Shown: positions 7,539 through 15,646 of the stretch, in pieces | Layout: each line of letters begins with the position of its first letter | How positions within the stretch are numbered: position 1 is the stretch's first letter | IMG/VR virus record: IMGVR_UViG_3300036859_000044 | Location: 1 to 29,877 of that record | DNA: 29,877 bases | Source: a virus | Reading direction: 5' to 3' (one strand) | The notes under the pieces: generated by a model | Database searches by the model: none | The model's input: only the letters and a program-made list of their open reading frames with translations | What the model was told of the DNA's origin: nothing | Made by a program: the position numbers and the translations under genes

Positions 7539-8536
7539 GATCCGCCCTCCTCCCCACCCCCGGCGACCCGTTCATGCTCAGCTACTGGCTGCGCAACTAC
7601 GAGACGTGGCGCGATCAGGTGGACGAGCTGGTGGTCTGCATCAACGGCAACCAGACGCCCGAGGTACTCGATTACGACCAGCGCATCGTGGAGCGGGCGG
7701 GCGGGCGGGCGATGATCTTTCCGCAGTCCATCGGCCACGACGGGGCGATGCTGTGGCTGCTCCAGAACATCAGCGCCGAGTACATCGTCATGTGCGAGGA
7801 CGACGCTTACGTCCGCCACCCCGAAGCCGTGGGTCAGGCGTTCGTCAAGATCAAGACAGGGCAGACCGATATCGTCGGTAGCCCGCGCCACGAGGACTAC
7901 GCCACGTCGCCTCGCCAGGAGTGGGGGCCGTATACCCCAGGCGACCTCGCCGAGCTCCGGCATGGCCTGTGGCCAGCCTTCCTGTTCATTCGGCGGGAGG
8001 AACCCCTAGCGACGGACAGGGTATTCGGGGACCGCGGCTGGCCGAGAGGCGGACACATCGCCGGTTGGGGTTCAGTGACACCAGAGGCGTGCGCGTTCGT
8101 CGGGATCGCCGCGGAATACCTCCACCTCGATACCTTCTTCGGAACGACGTTCCAGTTGCGCGCCAAGGGCCTCCGAACCGAACTCGTCCACAACGTCCGG
8201 GTATATGACGCGCAGGCCACGGAGGATTGGGTCGCCCTCGATCCACCGTGGTTCCACGTCACCAACCTGTCCACCATCAACTACGTGCTGGACGGCACGC
8301 CGATCGACCAGATCCCTGACTGCGGTCCGGGCGGTGGACTGTGGACACGGCGGGTCGCGTGGTGGACGAGAACGTGGAAAGAGGCCGACTTCGGTAGCCC
8401 CGGTTGGGAGGAGCGCGGGCGCGTACTGATCGAGTTCATGCAACGTGCCGAGATGGTGAATAGGTCAGTCCGAGCGTGGGGTGAACGCTTCGATCCGTGG
8501 GTCACTTGGAACGAACGCGCGGCGGTGCCAGCATGA
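7535..8536 (+). CDS. GT-A fold glycosyltransferase-like protein
   Basis: The 333-residue product has an N-terminal nucleotide-sugar-binding pattern of GT-A (GT2-like) enzymes: LRNYETWRDQVDELVVCINGN, cut here to its core ELVVCINGN, then YIVMCEDDAYVRHPEA with EDD at about residues 88-90 as the DxD-type metal motif. A mid-section (HGLWPAFLFIRREE, GHIAGWGSVTPEACAF) fits the acceptor half. Such enzymes move a sugar from a nucleotide donor to an acceptor in the cytoplasm. ATG 7535 gives an ATGA overlap; an ATG at 7523 is in frame but would overlap by 16 bases. Donor and acceptor are unknown; virion proteins or host surface glycans are possible. Confidence 0.72.
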   Translation: MRSALLPTPGDPFMLSYWLRNYETWRDQVDELVVCINGNQTPEVLDYDQRIVERAGGRAMIFPQSIGHDGAMLWLLQNISAEYIVMCEDDAYVRHPEAVGQAFVKIKTGQTDIVGSPRHEDYATSPRQEWGPYTPGDLAELRHGLWPAFLFIRREEPLATDRVFGDRGWPRGGHIAGWGSVTPEACAFVGIAAEYLHLDTFFGTTFQLRAKGLRTELVHNVRVYDAQATEDWVALDPPWFHVTNLSTINYVLDGTPIDQIPDCGPGGGLWTRRVAWWTRTWKEADFGSPGWEERGRVLIEFMQRAEMVNRSVRAWGERFDPWVTWNERAAVPA

Positions 8537-9588
8537 CCCGCGTCGTCCAGTGCCTGTCTCACTCGATCGAGTCCTACGATCAGCTCAGGCTCTACACCGA
8601 CCTCGGCATCGAGGCGGTCGACATTGGCGGCTACATCGACCCGAGGTTCCCCCATGATCCGAAGCGTCCGCCAGTTCCTGATGCGCCGTTCGTCCCGGAG
8701 ATCAAGGCGGCTATCGATGCCCTGGGTACGACCGACAACCTCGGCGCCGCCCAGAGCTGGACTCCCGATGCGGTCCTGGACTGGCTCGGCGATGACGGGG
8801 TACTCATCTACCACCACTATCTCGAACGACTCTTCGGGCAGTGGGACCGTATCCGTGACTGGAAGCGGGGTAACGCTGGCCGGCGGGTCATCTGGCGCAC
8901 CGTAGGGCAGTCGGTCGAGGCCAATGAGAAGCGCGCCGCGCCGTTCCGGGCCGACGGGCTGGAGATCGTCCGCTATTCGCCCAAGGAACGGAACATCCCG
9001 TCGTACGCGGGTGAGGACGCCCTGATCCGGTTCTACAAAGACCCCGATGAGTGGACCGGGTGGACCGGCCACATCCCGGCGGTCATCAACATCACGCAAC
9101 ACCTCGCGCAGCGTGACCCGTATACCAACTACGGCTTCTGGCGGCAGGCCACCGAAGGGCTCAACGCGATACCGATGGGGCCGGGCTCAGAGGCCATCGG
9201 CGGACCGGGCGAGATGACCCACGCGGCCATGAAGCAGGCCCTCCGGGACCATCGCGCCTATCTCTACACCGGCACTCAGCCGGCCAGCTACACCCTCGGT
9301 CTCATTGAAGCGATGATGACGGGCATCCCCGTCTACTCGATCGGGCCGAAATGGATGAGCATCTTCCCTTACGGACCTGACCTGTTCGAGGGACACGAGA
9401 TCGCCATGGACGCCAGTGATGATCCATCGCGCACGCGCGCGAGAATGGGCGAATGGCTTGATGACCTCCACTTCGCGCAGATGATCAGTGAAGACATTCG
9501 CGAGCGCGCCATCGAACTCTTCGGCAAGGAGACTATCGGCGCCCAGTGGGCTCAGTACCTCGGTGTGAAGGTGCCCGTTCATGCCTAA
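8533..9588 (+). CDS. GT-B fold glycosyltransferase-like protein
   Basis: The 351-residue product begins at ATG 8533 (ATGA overlap). Its C-terminal half carries the donor-binding signature of GT-B enzymes: AYLYTGTQPASYTLGLIEAM and then MTGIPVYSIGP (about residues 240-275), where the Glu of LIEAM normally contacts the nucleotide sugar. The N-terminal half (VVQCLSHSIESYDQLRLYTD, then AVDIGGYIDPR) fits the acceptor domain less clearly. Family membership is supported by this motif only. It overlaps the next gene by 8 bases. Confidence 0.7.
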   Translation: MTRVVQCLSHSIESYDQLRLYTDLGIEAVDIGGYIDPRFPHDPKRPPVPDAPFVPEIKAAIDALGTTDNLGAAQSWTPDAVLDWLGDDGVLIYHHYLERLFGQWDRIRDWKRGNAGRRVIWRTVGQSVEANEKRAAPFRADGLEIVRYSPKERNIPSYAGEDALIRFYKDPDEWTGWTGHIPAVINITQHLAQRDPYTNYGFWRQATEGLNAIPMGPGSEAIGGPGEMTHAAMKQALRDHRAYLYTGTQPASYTLGLIEAMMTGIPVYSIGPKWMSIFPYGPDLFEGHEIAMDASDDPSRTRARMGEWLDDLHFAQMISEDIRERAIELFGKETIGAQWAQYLGVKVPVHA

Positions 9589-10567
9589 CGTCCTCGTCGA
9601 CCGTCACCACTCGGGGCTGTTCCATAGCTGGCAGCTCATGGCGCGTCGGTTCGGCTGGACGCTCTACACCCCGGTCGGCATGGACTGGTGGGATCGCTGG
9701 TACTGGAGCTTCGGGCGCTCGACCTACAACGACGACCGGCTGGCGCAGCAGTTCCTCATGGGCCATCCCGGCGTAGACGGGCTCGGCCCGCTGATCGACG
9801 GAGAGTTCCCCGACTGGCCGATCATCGGCGTGACCCTCGACGAGGCATTGCGCATGGACTGGGACTACGTGATCGCCACGGTCCCCGACAACGAACCAGG
9901 GTTCTCCCGCTTTGCCCGCGAAGTGGTGGCGCAGTACGTCATCGGGGTCGGCAACACCGGGCAGTTCGTGAACTGGAGTCTGGACCCATTGGCTCTCGTG
10001 TCATCCGAGATGCCGATCGAGGGACGGGGGATCAGATACCACCAGGAGATCGACCGGATCGAGTACGTACCACCGGAGAGTCCGTGGGGCGCAGCCTCAT
10101 TCGTCAACTGCATGCCGCAGATGGGCTCGTGCTGGGATTACCTAGAAGCAGCCAAGGAGCACATGTCCGTGCTCGTCTTTGGCATCAACGGGCCGGACGG
10201 CATCGTCAAGCCCTACTCCAAGATGATCCAAGCGATGGGCTCAGTTGGCTGGGGCTGGCACGACAAGGCGCAGGGCGACGGTTTCGGCCACGTCATCCAT
10301 TCATGGGCAGCGGTAGGCAGGCCGCTGATCGGCCACGCCTCCCACTACCGGGGCAAGATGGCCGAGCCGTTCTGGGTGGACGGCGAGACGTGCATTGACC
10401 TCGACAAGCACTCAGTAACGGAGGCGCTGCATATCGTCACCGAGATCGATCCGCTCGAGCACATCCAGATGTGCGAGCGGATCAGGGCACGGTTCGAGCG
10501 TGAGGTGGATTACGACGCGGAGGCTGACAGGATCGCGGAGTTCCTTGGCGTGAGGGTGCTAGCGTGA
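9581..10567 (+). CDS. Probable glycosyltransferase, GT-B-like, divergent
   Basis: The 328-residue product is less clear than its neighbours. It opens LVDRHHSGLFHSWQLMARR, as an N-terminal Rossmann domain might, and is rich in Trp and Tyr. Near residues 225-265 is a donor-site-like region (GFGHVIHSWAAVGRPLIGHA, then a Glu-rich GETCIDLD), and the C-terminus is a helix typical of GT-B enzymes. Similar proteins in phages are usually annotated only as hypothetical or glycosyltransferase. Position supports the call: it sits between two better-supported glycosyltransferases with an 8-base overlap before and GTGA after. Confidence 0.55.
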   Translation: MPNVLVDRHHSGLFHSWQLMARRFGWTLYTPVGMDWWDRWYWSFGRSTYNDDRLAQQFLMGHPGVDGLGPLIDGEFPDWPIIGVTLDEALRMDWDYVIATVPDNEPGFSRFAREVVAQYVIGVGNTGQFVNWSLDPLALVSSEMPIEGRGIRYHQEIDRIEYVPPESPWGAASFVNCMPQMGSCWDYLEAAKEHMSVLVFGINGPDGIVKPYSKMIQAMGSVGWGWHDKAQGDGFGHVIHSWAAVGRPLIGHASHYRGKMAEPFWVDGETCIDLDKHSVTEALHIVTEIDPLEHIQMCERIRARFEREVDYDAEADRIAEFLGVRVLA

Positions 10568-11808
10568 CCCGCATCCTGTGGCTCGGGGATCTCGGCGGGA
10601 CTGGCTTTGGCACCGTCACGCAGGATCTGTGCCACGCCCTCGTGGACCGGGGCGAGGACGTGCGGGTGTTTGCCTTCCGCGACACCCTGCCATCTATCGT
10701 GCCGGAGTGGGCTGAGGGGCGAATCGTCAGTCTCGAGCGCGCCGGACAATGGTTGACCTGGGACGAAACGATCAGCGCCGGCGAGCGGATGCGCCTCGCT
10801 TTCGCGAAGCTGTTCACCGCTGAGGGATATGACGACGGCTGGGCACCCGATTGCGTGATCGTGCTCGGCGACCCCGCTGCGATCATTCGCTCAGAACTGC
10901 TGGGCGTCCTCCCTCCAGGGCTTCCCGCCTATCACTACGTGCCGATCGAGGGAATCGGACTGCCTCCCTCGTGGCGGACGATCTGGCAGCGGATCAAGCC
11001 GATTGCCATGAGCAAGGCGGGCGCGGCAGAGATCGGGCGGCTGATGCTCACTTCGGACATCCCGGTGGTCTACCACGGGGTCAACACCGACGACTTCTAT
11101 CCGGCCACGCCCAGTCACCCGATCACCTGGCCGGGGGAGGAGAAGATCATCACCTCGCGGAGTGATGCCAAGGCGGCGTTCGGGATCGATCGCAAGACGA
11201 CGGTCCTTCTTCGGACGGATGCCAACATGCCGCGCAAGTCATACGGGGCGCTGTTCCGTTCGCTGGCTCCCGTTCTCGCTGCCCACCGGGATCTCATGCT
11301 GATCGTCCATGCCCGACGGATCGGGGAGGGCGGCAACCTCGACGAGTTCCGCTCGCACTTCCCTCCGGAGATCTCGGGCAAGATCGCCGTTCCCGACTTC
11401 CACGACAAGTACGGCGGTCTCCCTCGCTACGCCCTGGCCACGCTGTACAACGCGGCCGACATCTACGTCAGTAACTCATGTGAGGGGTTCGGTCTGACCA
11501 TCGCCGAGGCCATCGCCTGCGGCGTCCCTGCGGTCGGTCTCGACTTCTCTGCCGTGCCGGAGGTCATCGGCCCGGCCGGGGTCGTCGTGCGGCCGGGCCG
11601 GTTCGTGGAGAACATCTACGCCCACTGGTGGGCGGTGGCCGACGAGGAAGCCTTCGGCATCGCGGTCAACGACCTCATCCGTAACAAGCCCGCTCGCTGG
11701 AAGTACGCTGGGCAGGGTCCAGAGCACATCCGCTCATCGTTCACCTGGGGCCAGGCTGCCGCGCAGCTGTCGGAGATCGTTGGAGTCAGGGAGGCCGTCG
11801 CCGCATGA
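10564..11808 (+). CDS. Glycosyltransferase family 4-like (GT-B)
   Basis: This 414-residue protein is the best-supported glycosyltransferase here. The N-terminus has the acceptor-domain start (ILWLGDLGGTGFGTVTQDL, glycine-rich loop then helix). Residues about 300-335 carry the EX7E donor motif (EGFGLTIAE) followed by ACGVPAVGLDFSAVPEVIG, diagnostic of the GT4 retaining class. An interdomain VYHGVNTDDFYP element precedes it, as in GT4 enzymes. GTG 10564 overlaps the previous stop, and the stop overlaps the connector gene start (ATGA), so sugar genes and head-tail genes are in one coupled transcript. Confidence 0.85.
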   Translation: MTRILWLGDLGGTGFGTVTQDLCHALVDRGEDVRVFAFRDTLPSIVPEWAEGRIVSLERAGQWLTWDETISAGERMRLAFAKLFTAEGYDDGWAPDCVIVLGDPAAIIRSELLGVLPPGLPAYHYVPIEGIGLPPSWRTIWQRIKPIAMSKAGAAEIGRLMLTSDIPVVYHGVNTDDFYPATPSHPITWPGEEKIITSRSDAKAAFGIDRKTTVLLRTDANMPRKSYGALFRSLAPVLAAHRDLMLIVHARRIGEGGNLDEFRSHFPPEISGKIAVPDFHDKYGGLPRYALATLYNAADIYVSNSCEGFGLTIAEAIACGVPAVGLDFSAVPEVIGPAGVVVRPGRFVENIYAHWWAVADEEAFGIAVNDLIRNKPARWKYAGQGPEHIRSSFTWGQAAAQLSEIVGVREAVAA

Positions 11809-12689
11809 CCGTCGCAGCTTGGCAGGCCACCCACGTCTACGTGGCAGGGAACATCGTCAACCCGACCGTCGCCAACGGCCACTCATACATCTCGATCGTC
11901 GGAGGGACGTCTGGAGGCACGGAGCCTACGTGGTCGGGGCGTTGGCCGGCCGTTGCCGACGGGGTGGCGAACACTTGGGCGCCATACTCGATCATCACTC
12001 CGGCGACCCTTCGTTCACAGATGAACTGGGACTCCTCGACCGGGCAGTACACCGACACAATCCTCGGCAACTACATCCTCGACGCCATCGCGTCACTGGA
12101 ACTCGCCACGTCGCGGTACCTGGTCAATCGACCCGGCGCGACGTATGCCGTGACATCCAATGGGCGGCCGCTCCTTCCGCTCCCGAACCTGCGCACGGCC
12201 ACTTCGGTGGTCTGGCAGGGCGCCACCCAGACAGCCGGGACCCCAGGAGGAGGGGGCTCCGGCTACATGCTCCTGCCGGACATCCAGCAGACCGGGGTGT
12301 ACACGGGAATCCAGTTCCGGCCGTTCAACGTCGATCCTCGGGGTCCGTGGTGGCTGTCACTCGGAGGGGCGACGTCCAACTGGTTCGACACCGGGGCCGA
12401 TTCACCCTTCGATCCGCGCAACTACGCCTCGGGCTACTTCTTCACCTCGACCTCGCAGGACACCGTGATCGTCGGGGACTGGGCATGGGAGCCGCTCTTC
12501 GAGCCGGGGAACGTGACCCATGCGGTCGAGGTCCTCGCAGCGTGGTACGGAATGCGCCCAGCGGCCATCCTCGCGGATTCGGTCATCACCCCAGCCGGTG
12601 GGATCGTGTCCTATTCCCAGATGCCGCCGGAGGTCCAGCAGTTCGTCAAGAGCTTCACCGCCGGGCAGCAAGTCGTGAGCATCGGCTGA
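11805..12689 (+). CDS. Head-tail connector with extra N-terminal carbohydrate-binding-like domain
   Basis: The 294-residue product has two parts. Residues 5-60 (AWQATHVYVAGNIV, then GGTSGGTEPTW and a final W) resemble short beta modules of the CBM5/12 chitin-binding type, also found in phage tail proteins; an equivalent domain opens the protein at 13280. From about residue 65 the pattern LRSQMNWDSSTGQYTDTILG with LELATSRYLVNRPG matches the helical connector (adaptor, HK97 gp6/SPP1 gp15 type) that docks under the portal. A longer beta-rich extension than in minimal adaptors follows (about 120-250). It is the first neck gene after the sugar island and ends with a TGATG joint. Confidence 0.7.
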   Translation: MTVAAWQATHVYVAGNIVNPTVANGHSYISIVGGTSGGTEPTWSGRWPAVADGVANTWAPYSIITPATLRSQMNWDSSTGQYTDTILGNYILDAIASLELATSRYLVNRPGATYAVTSNGRPLLPLPNLRTATSVVWQGATQTAGTPGGGGSGYMLLPDIQQTGVYTGIQFRPFNVDPRGPWWLSLGGATSNWFDTGADSPFDPRNYASGYFFTSTSQDTVIVGDWAWEPLFEPGNVTHAVEVLAAWYGMRPAAILADSVITPAGGIVSYSQMPPEVQQFVKSFTAGQQVVSIG

Positions 12690-12823
12690 TGTGCATTCAT
12701 TGTCGGAGGCGACGGGGGTTCCCTGTGCCCCTTCCGCTCATCGGCAAGATCGTCTCCCTGTGCAACCGCTGTCGAGGCGCGGCGTTCATTGCCTGCATGC
12801 GCGAGTTGGTGGCGCATGGCTGA
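12689..12823 (+). CDS. Zinc-knuckle microprotein in the neck gene block
   Basis: This 44-residue basic product has two CxxC pairs, CIHC at residues 2-5 and CNRC near residues 25-28, spaced as in a single zinc ribbon. It begins in a TGATG joint with the connector and overlaps the next gene by 8 bases, so it is very likely translated. It is too small for a catalytic domain. A structural zinc module or a nucleic-acid-binding peptide is possible. Its role among neck genes is unknown. Confidence 0.62.
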   Translation: MCIHCRRRRGFPVPLPLIGKIVSLCNRCRGAAFIACMRELVAHG

Positions 12824-13280
12824 GCTCGAAGGGTTCCGCCAGGTGATGGCCCGCTTCGAGGCGATCCGCAGTCCGCGCGCGAGCACGGATCGGATGAAGC
12901 TGCTGGCCGTCGCCGCGAATCGGGAGCAGCGGATCCTGACCCAGCCGAACAAAAAGACCGGGATCACTCAGAACTCGATCGGCTACTCGAGCCTCTCGGC
13001 CACGAGCGTGACGACGCAAGCCGCAGGTGCGGCGATCTGGCTCGAACGCGGAACCAAGCCGCACATCATCCGTCCGCGAGTCGCCAAGGTCCTGGCATGG
13101 GGCGGGGCGCGCCGGTTGAGCGGAGCACTGCGCAAGGGGGCCAGGGCCGAGTTCTTCGCCCGGATCGTCCACCATCCGGGCTCGCGGGCCTTCCCGTTCA
13201 TGCTCCCAGGCGCGCGCAAGGCGCTCGAAAAGGCCGGCATCGTCGAATCCATCGTTGACGACTGGAACAGGGCTGCCTGA
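12816..13280 (+). CDS. Neck/minor head-tail protein, HK97 gp10-like
   Basis: The 154-residue product starts at ATG 12816 (8-base overlap). An N-terminal helix (FRQVMARFEAI) is followed by AAIWLERGTKPHIIRPR, the motif typical of the HK97 gp10 / tail-completion family, in which a short strand and 'E.GT..H.i.P' precede the C-terminal part. It ends HHPGSRAFPFMLPGARKAL, again as in that family (PGs...PFl.pA). These proteins join the completed head to the tail. Order and size fit the connector - gp10 - tail terminator series. Confidence 0.78.
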   Translation: MAELEGFRQVMARFEAIRSPRASTDRMKLLAVAANREQRILTQPNKKTGITQNSIGYSSLSATSVTTQAAGAAIWLERGTKPHIIRPRVAKVLAWGGARRLSGALRKGARAEFFARIVHHPGSRAFPFMLPGARKALEKAGIVESIVDDWNRAA

Positions 13281-13897
13281 TGGCGAACGTCGTTCCCGCC
13301 TGGACCGCCCTGACCGTGTATGCCCTTGGTGCCCGTGTCTCGAAGGTCACCGATGACGGGCTGATCTTCCAGGCATCCACCGGAGGGACATCGGGGGCGG
13401 CTCAACCCACTTGGCCGACCGTGCATCCGTGGACCGTCGTGGACGGAACGGTCACCTGGATGCTGGCTTCCTCGTTTCGCCAGCAGACGGTGGCTGGTGT
13501 CGAGACAGTCCTGCTTGCGTTCAAGGCAGCTAATCCGACGCTGCTGGTCCAGGTAGACACGGCCAAGCCCAGGTCAGGCTCGACGTTCACGATGCCCGGA
13601 GCGTACGTCGACGCCCGCTACGAATCGGTCGTGTTCATGCACGACATCCGCCAGACGACCCTGACGACTCCCGTCGTGGTCCTGGTCCAGGTCTCGGACA
13701 ACCAGCTGGCCGAGCGACAGATGGACGCGATCATGGACGGCCTCCGGGACGCCTTCACCCTCGCCTACCACGCCACCAACGCGATCTCGATCACCGCCCA
13801 GAACGTCGCCCAGGACACGGACTTGCCGGAGTTGGGCGTGCCCTATCTCGCCAACGTCATCGGCATCGTGTCCACCATCGCTGAGGGCCGTACATGA
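13280..13897 (+). CDS. Tail terminator/completion protein with the same N-terminal domain as the connector
   Basis: The 205-residue product opens with residues 7-63 (AWTALTVYALGARV, GGTSGAAQPTW, DGTVTW), which align position by position with the N-terminus of the connector at 11805. The remaining 140 residues (VETVLLAFKAANPTLLVQVD, later LAERQMDAIMDGLRDAF and YLANVIGIVSTIAEG) fit a small alpha/beta tail terminator, the hexameric ring that caps the tail tube and meets the neck. That assignment comes mostly from position just before the major tail protein. It starts in a TGATG joint. Confidence 0.65.
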   Translation: MANVVPAWTALTVYALGARVSKVTDDGLIFQASTGGTSGAAQPTWPTVHPWTVVDGTVTWMLASSFRQQTVAGVETVLLAFKAANPTLLVQVDTAKPRSGSTFTMPGAYVDARYESVVFMHDIRQTTLTTPVVVLVQVSDNQLAERQMDAIMDGLRDAFTLAYHATNAISITAQNVAQDTDLPELGVPYLANVIGIVSTIAEGRT

Positions 13898-13924
13898 CCG
13901 ACGGCCAGCCGTAACCAACCCTGC

Positions 13925-13950
13925 CCGGCCCGAGTGCGAGTGAAGGCCGG
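13925..13950 (+). other. Intergenic inverted repeat before the major tail gene
   Basis: CCGGCC (13925-13930) can pair with GGCCGG (13945-13950) around a 14-base loop. It lies in the only sizeable gap of the neck-tail block (13898-13983). A second small repeat, GGCCGT at 13886-13891 with ACGGCC at 13901-13906, spans the preceding stop codon. No T-run follows either. They may mark an attenuation or processing point that lets the major tail gene be expressed separately. Confidence 0.35.
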
Positions 13951-13983
13951 TGACAGTTCCCCTTACTCGCAGGGAGATCCTGT

Positions 13984-15024
13984 ATGGCCCTCACCCCGAT
14001 TCCCGGCGTTACCCGGCTCCGCAAGTTCCAGTTGGGACCGGAGTCGACCTTCAAGACACAGGTCGCAGCGACACGGCGGATGCCGTGGTCCTTCGTCCCC
14101 GACGTCAACCCGAACTGGACGAATACCACAGCCGATACCGGCACGCTTTCCCAGGCGTTGCCGCCATATCGCGCTGCCCTAGATATCACCGGCCCCGCGA
14201 CGGGCCAGCTCTTCTTCAACGACATCCCGGCATTGCTCCTGTATGGAGTGGGCCCCGGTGCCACCACCCCGACCGGCGGCGGTACGGCCAAGACCTGGAC
14301 TTTCGCCCCGGCGGATACCACCCAGGACATCTTCGACACTGCGACCGGCGAGTGGTTCGACGACGCCACCGCAGACGCCTTCGCCTTCACTGGCGGGGTC
14401 ATCAACGATTTCTCGCTGACCTATCCCCAGTCCCTGGGGCCGGTCGACCTGTCGGCCAACTGGCGTTTCGCGTCACTGGTGACGTATCCCGCAACCCCGA
14501 CGGCAGGTTTGTCCACCGATCCTGCCCCGGTGCCCGTCTACGCCGCGGACACCACGGTCTCGATCAACGACTCGTCGGGCACGATTGGGGTCAGCCCGTT
14601 CATCAACCAGATCTATGACACGGCGGTCAACGTCAACAACAACCTCGACGTCAAGCGGTTCATCAACGGCTCCAACACCCGCTTCGATGTCACCAACTAC
14701 GGGCGCGGCGAGCGGATGCTCGAAGTCACCTTCACTTTCGCCAAGGCAACGGCGGCCATCGCCGAGACGGCCAAATGGCTCAACGCCAATGCCCAGGAGC
14801 GGTTCGTCGAGATCAACACGGTCTCCACGGAGCTGGCCCAGGCGGGCATCCCCTACCAGTCCCGCCTTCGTTTCTCGGGCTTCTGGTTCACTCGGACCAA
14901 CACCGAGATCAATACCAACACGGGCTTCCAGCTCGTGTGCCGAAACCGGTTCAACTCGGCCGGCCTCAACTACCCGTTCCAGTTCCTGGTCGTCAACACC
15001 CAGTCCACAGTCCTCGCGGCATGA
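13984..15024 (+). CDS. Major tail protein
   Basis: The 346-residue product has the features of a tail tube subunit. It is beta-rich with many Thr and Asn, opens with a strand that begins FQLGPESTFKTQVAATRRMP (like tube proteins that start with a 'G.E...gt...a' segment), and ends in a strand pair (FQLVCRNRF, YPFQFLVVNTQ). It is followed directly by a frameshifting chaperone and a tape measure gene, the conserved siphovirus order. It has its own ribosome-binding site (AGGGAG about 9 bases before ATG 13984) and follows an 86-base gap, which fits high, independently tuned expression. Confidence 0.85.
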   Translation: MALTPIPGVTRLRKFQLGPESTFKTQVAATRRMPWSFVPDVNPNWTNTTADTGTLSQALPPYRAALDITGPATGQLFFNDIPALLLYGVGPGATTPTGGGTAKTWTFAPADTTQDIFDTATGEWFDDATADAFAFTGGVINDFSLTYPQSLGPVDLSANWRFASLVTYPATPTAGLSTDPAPVPVYAADTTVSINDSSGTIGVSPFINQIYDTAVNVNNNLDVKRFINGSNTRFDVTNYGRGERMLEVTFTFAKATAAIAETAKWLNANAQERFVEINTVSTELAQAGIPYQSRLRFSGFWFTRTNTEINTNTGFQLVCRNRFNSAGLNYPFQFLVVNTQSTVLAA

Positions 15025-15512
15025 GCGGCCTCGTGAAGGTGGCGGTCCCGAAAGGGACCGTCTACCTCGCTCCCAAGCTCACCGTCCCGATGGGAGCCGC
15101 CGCGATGGCGGTCATCAACTCGGCTCCCGAAGGGATCGGGCCGATGCAGGCTGCCATCACCGGATCCCTCTTCGCTCCCACACCTTCGGGCTGCATCGTG
15201 GCCTGGGACGGCTCGCGGTTCCAGTCAAAGACAGACGGAATCGTGGGAACCGAGGAGATCACTCCCGAAGCGATCGAACGCCTGCTGCCCTGGGCCGAGG
15301 GCGGGGCGGACATCGCGGAGCAGATCGAGAAGCTCTATTCGGGGGACCTGTTCCGCCCTTTAGAGGAACGACGGAAGCGGCTATCAGCGGATACGCCGAC
15401 GGAACTATCGACATCACCGAAGACCGATGGTGGCTCGAAACCCCCGAAGTCATCCAAGCGATCCTCGCCGAACGGCACGGCTGGGATGCAGTCCGTGGTC
15501 CCGGTCCCCTGA
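15021..15512 (+). CDS. Tail assembly chaperone, unshifted product (gpG-like)
   Basis: The 163-residue product starts at ATG 15021 (ATGA overlap with the major tail gene). This is the short chaperone expected between the major tail and tape measure genes; it helps assemble tail subunits around the tape measure and is not in the virion. The folded part runs to about residue 113. After the slippery site at 15356-15362 the zero-frame tail becomes low-complexity Ser/Thr/Pro/Lys, as is usual when most of the second domain is reached only by frameshifting. Confidence 0.78.
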   Translation: MSGLVKVAVPKGTVYLAPKLTVPMGAAAMAVINSAPEGIGPMQAAITGSLFAPTPSGCIVAWDGSRFQSKTDGIVGTEEITPEAIERLLPWAEGGADIAEQIEKLYSGDLFRPLEERRKRLSADTPTELSTSPKTDGGSKPPKSSKRSSPNGTAGMQSVVPVP

Positions 15513-15646
15513 CCTGGATCGAGGCCCGCTTGAGCATCCGTCTTGCCGAGGAGAAGCGGCTCGGTGCCGTCATGCGCCGCGACGCCTACGAGGCGAAAGC
15601 CAACGAGGATTCGGTCGCTGATGCGTTGAGGGTGGTTGCCTCGTGA
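15021..15646 (+). CDS. Tail assembly chaperone, -1 frameshift fusion (gpGT-like)
   Basis: A -1 shift at the CCCTTTA heptamer joins 114 zero-frame codons to 94 codons of the -1 frame, giving about 208 residues. The -1 segment (EDRWWLETPEVIQAILAERH, then WIEARLSIRLAEEKRLGAV) has good coding character and no credible start of its own; its TGA overlaps the tape measure GTG (GTGA). In lambda-like phages the G and GT products are both needed in a fixed ratio for tail assembly. The shift is inferred from the canonical heptamer in the right phase. Confidence 0.8.
15356..15362 (+). promoter_or_regulatory. Programmed -1 ribosomal frameshift site
   Basis: The heptamer C CCT TTA fits the X XXY YYZ rule exactly in the zero frame: codons CCT (15357-15359) and TTA (15360-15362) can re-pair as CCC and TTT. 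It lies at codon 113-114 of the chaperone gene, where the -1 frame opens into a coding-like segment ending at the tape measure start. A downstream stimulatory structure is possible in the following GC-rich bases, but I did not establish one. Confidence 0.82.
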
